Origin: Microtetraspora glauca
GTDB lineage: Bacteria; Actinomycetota; Actinomycetes; Streptomycetales; Streptomycetaceae
NCBI GenBank assembly: GCA_000721275.1
Contig: JOFO01000096.1
Location: 1 to 14,939 of the forward strand
Direction of reading: 5' to 3'
DNA: 14,939 bases
Shown: positions 1-5,681 of the stretch, one piece after another
Position numbering within the stretch: the stretch's first letter is position 1
Layout of the letters: the number at the start of each line of letters is the position of its first letter
Translations under genes and position numbers: made by a program
The notes under the pieces: generated by a model
The model's input: only the letters and a program-made list of their open reading frames with translations
The model's database searches: none
What the model was told of the DNA's origin: nothing

Positions 1-264
1 CCAGATGTGTTCCCACTGGCCGGTGAGGTACAGCTGCCGGAAGGTGGCCGCGTGGATGTAGCCCTTGGAGTCGGTCACGGTGAGCATGGTGAAGTTGGCC
101 CACTCGGTGAACGCCCGGTCTTCCGCCGCCTGCTGCAGCCGCGCGTTGAGGTGCCGGCGCGTCATGTTGAGGCGGTGGGAGGTCAGGAGGCTGTACGCGC
201 CGATGACTGCGCCGATGGCCACCACGGCGTAGGCGATGACTCCTGCTATGTCGCTCCAGCTCAC
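1..264 (-). CDS. Small membrane protein, cut by left edge
   Basis: The 88 visible residues run off the left edge without a stop. Residues about 6-27 form one hydrophobic membrane segment (WSDIAGVIAYAVVAIGAVIG), followed by a basic stretch (HRLNMTRRHLNARLQQ) and a soluble region rich in aromatic residues. The likely topology is N-out with the basic region in the cytoplasm. The GTG start overlaps the stop of the preceding 48-residue ORF in a GTGA, so the gene looks translationally coupled to it and belongs to the leftmost minus-strand unit. I do not recognise a family. A membrane anchor for a replication or partner protein, or an infection-related membrane protein, would both fit, but nothing visible chooses between them. 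Confidence 0.7.
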   Translation of the reverse strand, partial: MSWSDIAGVIAYAVVAIGAVIGAYSLLTSHRLNMTRRHLNARLQQAAEDRAFTEWANFTMLTVTDSKGYIHAATFRQLYLTGQWEHIW

Positions 265-407
265 AGGACATCCCCTTCATCCAGGGTCGGGAGGGAGTCG
301 CCCTGGAGCGGCTCACGGGTGCCGGCCTCTACGGTCTTGGGCTTCATGGCGCCGAGGGTGCGGCCCGAGGGGTCGAACCGGAACGGTGGCTTGGCGCGGC
401 TCATCAT
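261..407 (-). CDS. Short hypothetical protein, 48 aa
   Basis: This small ORF starts at an ATG overlapping the stop of the 252-residue gene in an ATGA, and its own stop overlaps the next start in a GTGA, so it sits inside a tightly coupled gene chain. It has no strong ribosome site of its own and probably depends on re-initiation. The product is polar and basic to acidic, with a stretch FRFDPSGRTLGAMKPK and an acidic tail. That stretch resembles the region after the last catalytic motif in protein-primed family-B polymerases (DP..LG..K). It could therefore be the C-terminal remainder of the polymerase-like gene just upstream. That is inference from a very short match. Confidence 0.5.
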   Translation of the reverse strand: MMSRAKPPFRFDPSGRTLGAMKPKTVEAGTREPLQGDSLPTLDEGDVL

Positions 408-1162
408 CTCGGGCCGTGCGCCCAGTCGGGACGCTGGGTCTTGCACTTCTCCCCCGTCAGCATCATGGACAGGGCCGCGGAATACCCCTCCTTGAAGGCG
501 GTGTACATCTCGCCCATGGCAGCGCGGGCCGCGTCCGTCTGGGCCAGTTCGAGGGAGTCGAGCAGCTCGGTGCGGACCTGCTTCAAGTGGGCCGTCCACT
601 TGCGGAAGTCGCACGCGGCCCGCGCGATCCACGCGTCAAGGACCATGAACTCTCCCAGCACGCCCTCCTCCTGGAGCTCCAGGAGCAGCACGAGGGTGGG
701 GTGTGCCACCCACACCGCGGTCTCGGTCTCCAGTCTGGAGGAGTCGCCGAGGGGGTGGACGATCGTGCCGTCAAACGCCCAATGCGGGATGCTGATCTGG
801 TAGTAGCCGGGCATGACGTCCCGGGGCGCGGTGATGACCTCGGTCCCGCCGTGGTGGGACAGCTGGGAGTGCCCCACCTTGATCCCGCCGAGGGCGGAGA
901 GGTAGGCGCCGTTCGCGTCGAGGGTGAGCAGCTGCTCGGTCTCGGGGACTCCGGTGCGGTTGTGCCAGTTCCAGTGCGGGACGTAGCACTCACGCGAGGG
1001 GGGCGTGATGGGTGCGCGCCAGTACGGTTCGCGGTCGTAGCGGCGGGGCTGGAGTTCGGGCCGGCGCTCCATACGGCTGAGCGCCGGGAACATCGGGATC
1101 GTGTTGGTGTCGGTCTCGGTCTCGGTCTCGGATTCTGCGGTGACGGGGTGATGGCCGGTCAC
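404..1162 (-). CDS. Possible family-B DNA polymerase-like palm protein, truncated
   Basis: A 252-residue protein starting at GTG 1162, chosen because AAGGAG lies five bases upstream. Residues 11-21 are an acidic ET-repeat tail. Around residue 79 the motif LLTLDANGAYLSAL resembles polymerase motif A of protein-primed family-B enzymes (D-x-N-S-L-Y-P-S), followed by a GYYQISIPHW strand like the G-x-Y-x-V segment that comes next in that family. Residues 218-232 (MYTAFKEGYSAALSM) sit where motif B (K...NS.YG) would be, and RPDWAH follows. The protein stops there: there is no exonuclease domain and no motif C (DTD), so DNA synthesis is unlikely. It may be a relic, a split gene with the next ORF, or a repurposed domain. 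The polymerase link is tentative; that the ORF is coding is well supported. Confidence 0.7.
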   Translation of the reverse strand: MTGHHPVTAESETETETDTNTIPMFPALSRMERRPELQPRRYDREPYWRAPITPPSRECYVPHWNWHNRTGVPETEQLLTLDANGAYLSALGGIKVGHSQLSHHGGTEVITAPRDVMPGYYQISIPHWAFDGTIVHPLGDSSRLETETAVWVAHPTLVLLLELQEEGVLGEFMVLDAWIARAACDFRKWTAHLKQVRTELLDSLELAQTDAARAAMGEMYTAFKEGYSAALSMMLTGEKCKTQRPDWAHGPR

Positions 1163-1215
1163 GGTCGCTCCTTTTGGGGGGTGAAGGGTGTGTGTGGTTG
1201 TCCGGTGCGCGCCGG

Positions 1216-1380
1216 TTACTGGGCAAGGATGCCCTTGTCGATCAGTCGACGTGCGGCCTCCCCCTTGCTGATCCGCTCGGCCGTGGCGAGACGTTCGATC
1301 GCGGCGTACTGCCTCTTGTTGAAGAGGACGGTAACGCCGTACTCCAGCTTCTCGTCTGGCGACTTGGGGGGGCGAGGCAT
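1216..1380 (-). CDS. Ribbon-helix-helix (CopG/Arc-type) repressor, 54 aa
   Basis: A 54-residue basic protein. Residues 13-20 (EYGVTVLF) fit the DNA-contacting beta strand, residues 22-33 (KRQYAAIERLAT) helix A and residues 39-49 (KGEAARRLIDK) helix B of an RHH fold. Such proteins dimerise and bind short repeated operators. ATG 1380 has no Shine-Dalgarno sequence, but a TAGGGT element lies exactly six bases upstream, so the message is probably leaderless. Two ACCTGTTAGG-type half-palindromes overlap that promoter, suggesting that the protein represses itself and the polymerase-like unit downstream. The 53-base gap to the next gene carries only that gene's ribosome site. The fold call is fairly safe; autoregulation is inference. 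Confidence 0.8.
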   Translation of the reverse strand: MPRPPKSPDEKLEYGVTVLFNKRQYAAIERLATAERISKGEAARRLIDKGILAQ

Positions 1381-1420
1381 GGACAGACCCTAACAGGTTT
1401 CCGGCAGACCTAACAGGTTT
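1381..1420 (-). promoter_or_regulatory. Promoter with tandem operator repeats for the RHH gene
   Basis: On the minus strand ACCTGTTAGGT (1418-1408) and ACCTGTTAGGG (1398-1388) repeat with a 20-base period, each built as an ACCT/AGG dyad. The nearer copy contains TAGGGT, a plausible -10 element six bases before the ATG. No clear -35 is visible. Two-turn spacing of small dyads is what a tetramer of RHH dimers would bind. Confidence 0.6.
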
Positions 1421-1430
1421 TGGAAAGAAA

Positions 1431-1488
1431 AAGCCCCCCTGTCTGGGGGCCGCGGACCGTGGGAGTGCGCAACCAGACAGGGGGGCTT
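1431..1488 (-). terminator. Rho-independent terminator of the endolysin/late operon
   Basis: A perfect 15-base inverted repeat (arms 1431-1445 and 1474-1488, CAGACAGGGGGGCTT and its complement) encloses a 28-base loop. Read leftward, the stem is followed at once by TTTTTCTTT, the usual layout of an intrinsic terminator. It lies 46 bases past the endolysin stop and just before the RHH promoter, so it insulates the two units. The loop is long for a terminator and may fold further. Confidence 0.85.
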
Positions 1489-1533
1489 GCAGGGTTCTTC
1501 GGGGGGTGAAGAAACCGTGACGCAAGTTGAACA

Positions 1534-2055
1534 CTACCGCCCGAGTGGCTTATTACGCCATACGGGGTCAGGCGTGTTGCCCGTGTCGTTTTCGTAATAC
1601 GGGATGCCGTAGCCGTACACGTACGGGTCCCTACGTGTCCGCTTCTTGACGTACACCCCGTCACCTTCCGGTGAGCCCGAGGTGTTGGTGTTGCCCTCGA
1701 CCGCCCACACGTGGGTGTCGTCGTACTTGAGCACGATCCCCGTGTGGACGCCTCCGCCCTTGCCGTAGAAGACCTGCGCCCCGATCACGGGGTACTCGGT
1801 CCAGCGGCGTGCCTTCCGGTACGCCGCGACTCCGGCCGCGCAGCTGGCGGTGACGGCGCCAGCTGGAACGGCAACTCCGGCCTGACTGAAGCACCAGTTG
1901 GCGAACGTGCAGCACCACGGCTGTCCGTCTGACCACTCCAGGCCATGCACCTGATCGCTGTACTTCTGCCGGTTGTTCCAGTGCCCGGCCGATCTGCCCT
2001 CGCGGTAGCCGGCCTGACTCTGTGCCAGCTTCAGCACGCTGTCTATGTCGTACAC
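1534..2055 (-). CDS. CHAP-domain endolysin
   Basis: A 173-residue single-domain peptidoglycan hydrolase of the CHAP (NlpC/P60-like cysteine amidase/endopeptidase) family. The probable nucleophile lies in PWCCTFANWC (Cys48 or Cys49), the catalytic His in GGVHTGIVLKYD (His104) and the third polar residue in WAVEGNTN (Glu120/Asn122). CHAP endolysins cut the peptide part of the cell wall at the end of infection. No cell-wall-binding domain, signal peptide or membrane segment is visible, so release needs a holin, and two small membrane genes lie just upstream. GTG 2055 is preceded by GAGGAG at good spacing. It is the last gene before the terminator at 1431-1488. A role in entry rather than lysis cannot be excluded, but a separate membrane-bound transglycosylase is the better entry enzyme. 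Confidence 0.9.
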   Translation of the reverse strand: MYDIDSVLKLAQSQAGYREGRSAGHWNNRQKYSDQVHGLEWSDGQPWCCTFANWCFSQAGVAVPAGAVTASCAAGVAAYRKARRWTEYPVIGAQVFYGKGGGVHTGIVLKYDDTHVWAVEGNTNTSGSPEGDGVYVKKRTRRDPYVYGYGIPYYENDTGNTPDPVWRNKPLGR

Positions 2056-2066
2056 GTGACGTCTCC

Positions 2067-2441
2067 TCAGTCCTCGTCCACACGACCGCCGAAGAAGGTG
2101 CGGGACGCGGTGCGGCCCTTCTTCTTGGGCGGGGTCTCCTCGCCCTCGGGCGCGGTGCCCTCGGGCGCGGTCTCGGGTGCCGGCGCCTCGGTGGCGGGCG
2201 TGGCCTCGGGCGCGGGGTGGAACGGGCGCCCGGCCAGCTCGGTGAGCTTCTCCAGGACCGTGTCCAACTTGGTCTCCAGGCCCTTGACCCGGTTCTCCAG
2301 CTGCTCCGCCCGCTCGGGGTCCCCGTCCTTGCGAGCCTCCGCGGCCTCCTGCTTCGTCTCCTTGATCTCCTCCTTGATCTCTCCGGCCTCGGTCTGGGCC
2401 TGCTCGGTGAGCTTCTGCTCGGTGGCGGGGGCCGTGCTCAT
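2067..2441 (-). CDS. Coiled-coil protein with acidic Pro-rich tail
   Basis: A 124-residue protein of unknown function behind an ideal AGGAGG six bases from ATG 2441. Residues 6-70 are a charged, heptad-like helix rich in Glu, Lys and Gln (EIKEEIKETKQEAAEARK, then LENRVKGLETKLDTVLEKL). Residues 75-104 are a low-complexity linker of APE/PEG repeats, and residues 105-124 are a basic patch (PPKKKGR) ending in an acidic tip. There is no membrane segment. It sits directly before the endolysin and behind two overlapping membrane genes, so a scaffold-like or lysis-accessory role is possible. A coiled-coil virion or vertex protein is equally possible. Confidence 0.8.
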   Translation of the reverse strand: MSTAPATEQKLTEQAQTEAGEIKEEIKETKQEAAEARKDGDPERAEQLENRVKGLETKLDTVLEKLTELAGRPFHPAPEATPATEAPAPETAPEGTAPEGEETPPKKKGRTASRTFFGGRVDED

Positions 2442-2449
2442 GAGTCCTC

Positions 2450-2620
2450 CTAGCCGGTCACTGCCCGGCACATGGTGACGATCGTGTAGGTCACGGCACC
2501 GAGAGTGCCGAGGGCGTAGACGCAGAAGGGGCCGTGGTAGACGATCCGTCGACTGATACGGCGGAGGTGTCGACGGACGAGGGTCTGGGTGTGTCGTCTG
2601 TGTAAACCGTGGTAGGCCAT
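2450..2620 (-). CDS. Small basic single-span membrane protein, overlaps the previous frame
   Basis: A 56-residue product: a strongly basic first 26 residues (many Arg and His), then one membrane span at about 31-50 (PFCVYALGTLGAVTYTIVTM). ATG 2620 has GGAG eight bases upstream. Its first 130 bases overlap the 83-aa membrane gene in another frame, so this DNA would encode two proteins. Third-position GC is about 78% here against about 64% for the other frame in the overlap, so both readings are plausible. Codon 6 is TTA, rare in Streptomyces and read by the bldA tRNA, so translation may be delayed in development. Position before the endolysin suggests holin or holin-regulator, but that is inference. 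Confidence 0.6.
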   Translation of the reverse strand: MAYHGLHRRHTQTLVRRHLRRISRRIVYHGPFCVYALGTLGAVTYTIVTMCRAVTG

Positions 2621-2742
2621 GCGCGTGGCTCCAGGGGGGCGAACGGGTCGGGGGTGAGGGCGACCACGACCAGGAACCCGAGCACCGCCACGGAGGCGAC
2701 AACCAGGCTCCCGGCCAGTAGACGGCCAATCACTTGGATCAC
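2491..2742 (-). CDS. Membrane protein with Ser/Thr/Pro-rich extracellular tail
   Basis: An 83-residue protein with an N-terminal membrane segment at about 8-30 (LLAGSLVVASVAVLGFLVVV) followed by a Ser/Thr/Pro-rich tail, probably outside the cell. GTG 2742 overlaps the stop of the RHH gene upstream in a GTGA, implying coupling; a second GTG nine bases later could also be used. The first 42 codons have the strong G/C third-position bias of the window, while the tail, which overlaps the 56-aa gene, is weaker. It could be a holin, a signal-anchored accessory lysis protein, or simply a membrane protein of the virion. Confidence 0.65.
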   Translation of the reverse strand: MIQVIGRLLAGSLVVASVAVLGFLVVVALTPDPFAPLEPRAWPTTVYTDDTPRPSSVDTSAVSVDGSSTTAPSASTPSALSVP

Positions 2743-3065
2743 TTCTGTGCTGCTCTCTTGACCAGGGCGAGAATCTCGCGGATGTGCTGCGCCTGGAGCA
2801 CCATGGCGCCGCGGTCGAGGCCGTACTGCACGGCGGACTCGGTGCACTGGGCGATGAACTCCGCGAGCGGGAGGCCGGATGCGGTGGCCTGGATCTGCCA
2901 CCGCTCGCGCTGCACCGCGGACGCCCGGATCATCACGAGATCGGGCGCCAGTAGACGGCTGATCACATCGTCAATCGTGCCGTTATGCCGCTCGGCAAGT
3001 GCCGTGAGTCGCTGGTGTGTTTCGTGCGAAACACGGACGGTCTTGGATGAGGGGGGTGTGGCCAT
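2739..3065 (-). CDS. RHH-type DNA-binding protein, 108 aa
   Basis: Residues 8-40 (KTVRVSHETHQRLTALAE then IDDVISRLL) fit a ribbon-helix-helix fold: beta strand, helix A, turn, helix B. The second half (RWQIQATASGLPLAEFIAQC) repeats an RHH/MobC-like pattern, so the protein may hold two such units or an oligomerisation arm. Start ATG 3065 is chosen because the frame upstream is in the control region and a TAGACA/TATACG promoter ends nine bases before it. No Shine-Dalgarno sequence is visible, so translation may be nearly leaderless. It begins the lysis cluster and likely regulates the lysis genes or itself. A plasmid mobilisation or partition accessory role is an alternative reading. Confidence 0.75.
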   Translation of the reverse strand: MATPPSSKTVRVSHETHQRLTALAERHNGTIDDVISRLLAPDLVMIRASAVQRERWQIQATASGLPLAEFIAQCTESAVQYGLDRGAMVLQAQHIREILALVKRAAQK

Positions 3066-3147
3066 GGGGGCGACCGTATACCCGTTTTCCACAAGGTGTC
3101 TACAGACCGTCGACTGAAGAGTCATCATGTCGACTGGTCGTCAACTG
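3066..3147 (-). promoter_or_regulatory. Promoter and repeat array before the RHH/lysis cluster
   Basis: Minus-strand TAGACA (3102-3097) and TATACG (3080-3075) are 16 bases apart and lie just before ATG 3065. An inverted repeat GTCT/AGAC (3098-3107) covers the -35. Further upstream the octamer GTCRACTG occurs at 3109, 3129 and 3140, spaced 20 and 11 bases, close to two and one helical turns. The last copy runs into the end of the fibre gene. This looks like an operator array. The binding protein is not shown. Confidence 0.5.
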
Positions 3148-4211
3148 ATTGGCTGTCCCACCCAATCGGCGGACAGACCCACGTCTTCCACGGTGGCGTG
3201 CGCGCGGTTGCCCGCGGACGCGGCGAAGATCCCGGTACCCGCCGCACACGATCCGGTCCACGTGACCGCGGTGGTGATGTCCGCCCCGGAGGTGTTCACC
3301 AGAATGAACGTCAGATCTACCGCGCTGTTCGTGCTGGCCGTGGACAGCACGGGGACGCGCATCTGGTCCTTGTAGATCGTGCCGCCCGTGCCGGTCCCCT
3401 TGCGGAGCCGGTACAGGAAGTAGGTGCTGGCCGTGGTGGAGTTCGCGAGCCCCCACAGGTGCACCCGGTACGCGCGCCCGTTCTTGTAGGTCATGGACGG
3501 CACCGTCATGAGCGTTACCTCGGTGGCGGTGATCCCGGTGATGTTGGACTGCAGATCGATGCACGCGCGCAGGCCGGCCCCCACGTCGATGCTGTTCACG
3601 GTGAGCTGGTCGCTCACCTCAACGTCGTGGTTGAAGTTCACCCGGTCCGCGTCGATCAGGATGCTGGTGTCTGTCGTGGTCGGCCCACCGCCGAACATCT
3701 CGATACCCGACACTCGAGTGTTGACGCTGTCCGAGGGAGACGTGATCGACAAGGAGGGCCGGTTCGCCGAACCGAGGGAGGTGTTCAGGGTCGCCGAGTT
3801 CCAGGAGGTTCCGACCAGATCCGCGGGCACCAGATCCACGGTGGCCGATCCGAAGTTGCTGAAGAGGTTCACCGCGGAGCCGTCGGACCCGCTCATGAGC
3901 AGCTGGCCGTTGCTGAGCTCGATATCGCCATCGGTGCCGTAGACCCCGAGGCCCTTGACGTAGGCGTTGCCGAAGCTGTCCGTCCCGGCCGCGGAGGCGA
4001 TGGACAGCAGCAGGTTCCCGGCCGCGGGGGTGCCGTCGTAGTACAGGGCGAGCCCGGACACCGTGGTTCCGCCCCGGATGACCACGTTGTTGAACTCTGC
4101 GCTTCCGTCGATCTTGATCGCCCAACCGGACACCCCGGTCACGTAGTCGGGGGACTGAAGCGCGGGCCGCACCAGAACAACGCCCGCCGCCAACTCATCC
4201 TGAAATTCCAC
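3141..4211 (-). CDS. Large fibre/receptor-binding protein
   Basis: A 356-residue beta-rich protein. Residues 10-48 hold the pattern VVLVRPALQSPDY followed by GWAIKIDGSAEFNNVVIRG, a module I know from the N-terminal part of fibre proteins in actinophages. The middle is repetitive beta strand (GNLLLSIASAAGTDSFGNAY and similar). The C-terminal 130 residues resemble a compact beta sandwich with TYKNGRAYRVHLWG and FLYRLRKGTGTGGTIY, typical of trimeric fibre heads. It would extend from virion vertices and bind the host surface. GTG 4211 has a strong GGAGGTAAC. A shorter fibre lies three genes upstream. Assignment as fibre is good; the receptor is unknown. Confidence 0.8.
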   Translation of the reverse strand: MEFQDELAAGVVLVRPALQSPDYVTGVSGWAIKIDGSAEFNNVVIRGGTTVSGLALYYDGTPAAGNLLLSIASAAGTDSFGNAYVKGLGVYGTDGDIELSNGQLLMSGSDGSAVNLFSNFGSATVDLVPADLVGTSWNSATLNTSLGSANRPSLSITSPSDSVNTRVSGIEMFGGGPTTTDTSILIDADRVNFNHDVEVSDQLTVNSIDVGAGLRACIDLQSNITGITATEVTLMTVPSMTYKNGRAYRVHLWGLANSTTASTYFLYRLRKGTGTGGTIYKDQMRVPVLSTASTNSAVDLTFILVNTSGADITTAVTWTGSCAAGTGIFAASAGNRAHATVEDVGLSADWVGQPIS

Positions 4212-4214
4212 CAG

Positions 4215-4562
4215 TTACCTCCGCATGTCCATCGTTCCGAACAAGGACGCGGTGGCCACCGTGCCGGGCACCCCGTTCGTCCACTCGACGATCAGCCGTT
4301 GCGAGGGCTGCACCCACAGCGGCGAGCCCCCCGCGGTCGCCCGGTTGCCCATCCAGGACTGCGACACGATCTGACCCGGCGACTTGTCCCCCAGGTACAC
4401 CGTCACCTGGGGGACCGGAGTCTGTGTCACGCCCTGGGTGGTGCGCACGTTGATGCTGGTCACGTTCCAGGTGCGGAAGGCGTCCGGCTGGAAGGTGACC
4501 GTGCCGTTGCCGGACGCGTCAAGGGTGACGTGGTCGTTCTCGTCGAGTTGCTGGCCGGCCAT
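4215..4562 (-). CDS. Virion-associated beta-sandwich protein, 115 aa
   Basis: A small all-beta protein with HVTLDASGNGTVTFQP, NVRTTQGVTQTPVPQVTVYL and QRLIVEWTNGVPG, a pattern seen in small structural proteins of Streptomyces phages that sit beside fibres. ATG 4562 begins two bases past the upstream stop (TGAGATG) and has no strong ribosome site, so it is likely coupled. A longer start at 4610 would overlap the preceding gene deeply and is less likely. It lies between a coiled-coil membrane protein and the large fibre, so it may be a spike base or fibre adaptor. Function is inferred only from position and fold type. Confidence 0.7.
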   Translation of the reverse strand: MAGQQLDENDHVTLDASGNGTVTFQPDAFRTWNVTSINVRTTQGVTQTPVPQVTVYLGDKSPGQIVSQSWMGNRATAGGSPLWVQPSQRLIVEWTNGVPGTVATASLFGTMDMRR

Positions 4563-4563
4563 C

Positions 4564-4740
4564 TCAGTGGCCAACGATTGCCTGTACGGCGTTGGGGCCC
4601 CCGACCGCACCCACGACCAGTAGCGCCGCGGTGTACATCAGGTTCATCCGCTTCTCTATGGCCTTCACCGTGGCCTCCAGCGTGCGCACCGCACGCTTCA
4701 GCTCCCCGAGGCTCGCGTCGAGTTGCTCGTCAGTCGTCAT
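4564..4740 (-). CDS. Coiled-coil plus membrane-segment protein (XhlA-like layout), 58 aa
   Basis: Residues 5-33 form an amphipathic, heptad-like helix (LDASLGELKRAVRTLEATVK) and residues 35-54 a hydrophobic span (LMYTAALLVVGAVGGPNAVQ). This layout is that of haemolysin XhlA-type or holin-associated small phage proteins. ATG 4740 follows AAGGGA. It is placed between two fibre-type genes, which could instead suggest a membrane anchor of the vertex complex. I do not see direct evidence to choose between holin and anchor. Confidence 0.75.
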   Translation of the reverse strand: MTTDEQLDASLGELKRAVRTLEATVKAIEKRMNLMYTAALLVVGAVGGPNAVQAIVGH

Positions 4741-4756
4741 GCCGCTGGTCCCTTGT

Positions 4757-5287
4757 CTACGCCGCTGGTTCGATCAGGTGATATCCGACCACCGAGGTAT
4801 CGGTGCCCGAGGTCGAGGTGAGGGTGAAGGACACCCCGGGCGTGCGCGCGGAGCAGTACACCGCGCCCGGGGCGCCTCCGGGGGTCTGGGTGGTGGCGAA
4901 CACCTCGGTGGCCGCGGTGACCGAGGTGTTGGCCACCACCACGGTCCCGGCCACCAGGGTGGCGCGGCCCATGCGCGCGGCCCCGCCGCCCTCCTTGATG
5001 GAGATCCCCCCGGTGGCGGTGCCCAGGGTGAGCGCGCCGGGGCCTCCCCCGAACACGCTGTACTGGCCGTTCGACTGGCCGTTCGGGATCACGAAATAGT
5101 CGTCTGTCTGCAGCAGGTTCGCCCCGCCGCGGTACAGGTTCACGTCCCCGGTGGCACCGAACGTGATGGTGGCGCCGTTGTTGAGGGCGAGGGTGCCGCC
5201 CACGGTGGCGTTACCGGTGACCGCGATGGACGCGAACGAGACGTCCCGGCCGGTGGCGATGACCGGCACGTAGGAGGGTGAGGGCAT
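4757..5287 (-). CDS. Short fibre / receptor-binding protein
   Basis: A 176-residue beta-structured protein. Residues 15-47 (VSFASIAVTGNATVGGTLAL) are the repeated 'tag' strands of phage fibres. Residues 48-66 (GDVNLYRGGANLLQTDDYF) match a motif I associate with actinophage minor tail fibres, and the C-terminal part (SFTLTSTSGTDTSVVGYHLI) resembles the usual fibre C-terminal head. ATG 5287 lies one base after the upstream stop. On a tailless particle such a protein would sit at vertices. The gene contains a long hairpin at 4899-4930. Presence of two different fibres may broaden host range or form a two-part spike. Confidence 0.8.
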   Translation of the reverse strand: MPSPSYVPVIATGRDVSFASIAVTGNATVGGTLALNNGATITFGATGDVNLYRGGANLLQTDDYFVIPNGQSNGQYSVFGGGPGALTLGTATGGISIKEGGGAARMGRATLVAGTVVVANTSVTAATEVFATTQTPGGAPGAVYCSARTPGVSFTLTSTSGTDTSVVGYHLIEPAA

Positions 5288-5288
5288 C

Positions 5289-5681
5289 TCATTCGCTCCA
5301 GTAGTCGGCCTGCACACCGATGTCCGTGCTGCCGGTCACGGCGCACGCCCACACCTCGTCGAGGTTGCCGATGCGCCACGGCACCACGGCGGGGATGCGC
5401 ATGGCGCCCGCGGCCCCGGACTGCGCGCCGGCCTGCGTCCCCGAGATGTAGATGTCCTGCGTCAGGGCGCACAGGTACGCCTCCTTGCGGCGGGGCTCGA
5501 ACGGCAGCAGCTTGACCGCCACCGAGGCGCCTACCGCCTGCTCGGTCTTGTAGCCGGCCCGCACCGCGGGAAGCTCCCGCGTCTCGGTCGGCCCGCACAC
5601 GGACACCGCGATCGGCGCGGCGGGCGCGTACTCCTCCGCCTGGACGATCTCGTCGGGGTCGGGCGTGGTGTCGATGTTCAT
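5289..5681 (-). CDS. Conserved actinophage structural-type protein, 130 aa
   Basis: Residues 1-25 are an acidic leader, followed by beta-rich sequence with ELPAVRAGYKTEQAVGASVA, LLPFEPRRKEAYLCAL and IGNLDEVWACAVTGSTDIG. The pattern 'values and scale normalised by PxxPRRK...' with a final WSE/WAE is one I recall from small proteins next to fibres in actinophages, but I cannot name it. GGGAGGAA lies ahead of ATG 5681, which overlaps the transglycosylase stop in an ATGA. It starts the host-recognition block and is probably a decoration or vertex-base protein. Function is not established. Confidence 0.7.
   Translation of the reverse strand: MNIDTTPDPDEIVQAEEYAPAAPIAVSVCGPTETRELPAVRAGYKTEQAVGASVAVKLLPFEPRRKEAYLCALTQDIYISGTQAGAQSGAAGAMRIPAVVPWRIGNLDEVWACAVTGSTDIGVQADYWSE

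Noticed and set aside
236..1393. Long plus-strand frame of 385 aa
   Set aside because: It lies opposite well-supported minus-strand genes, is rich in Gly/Arg/Val as antisense of GC-rich codons, and has no ribosome site.
3096..4781. 561-aa plus-strand frame over the fibre genes
   Set aside because: Antisense shadow of three genes with clear starts; composition is typical of a reversed high-GC frame.
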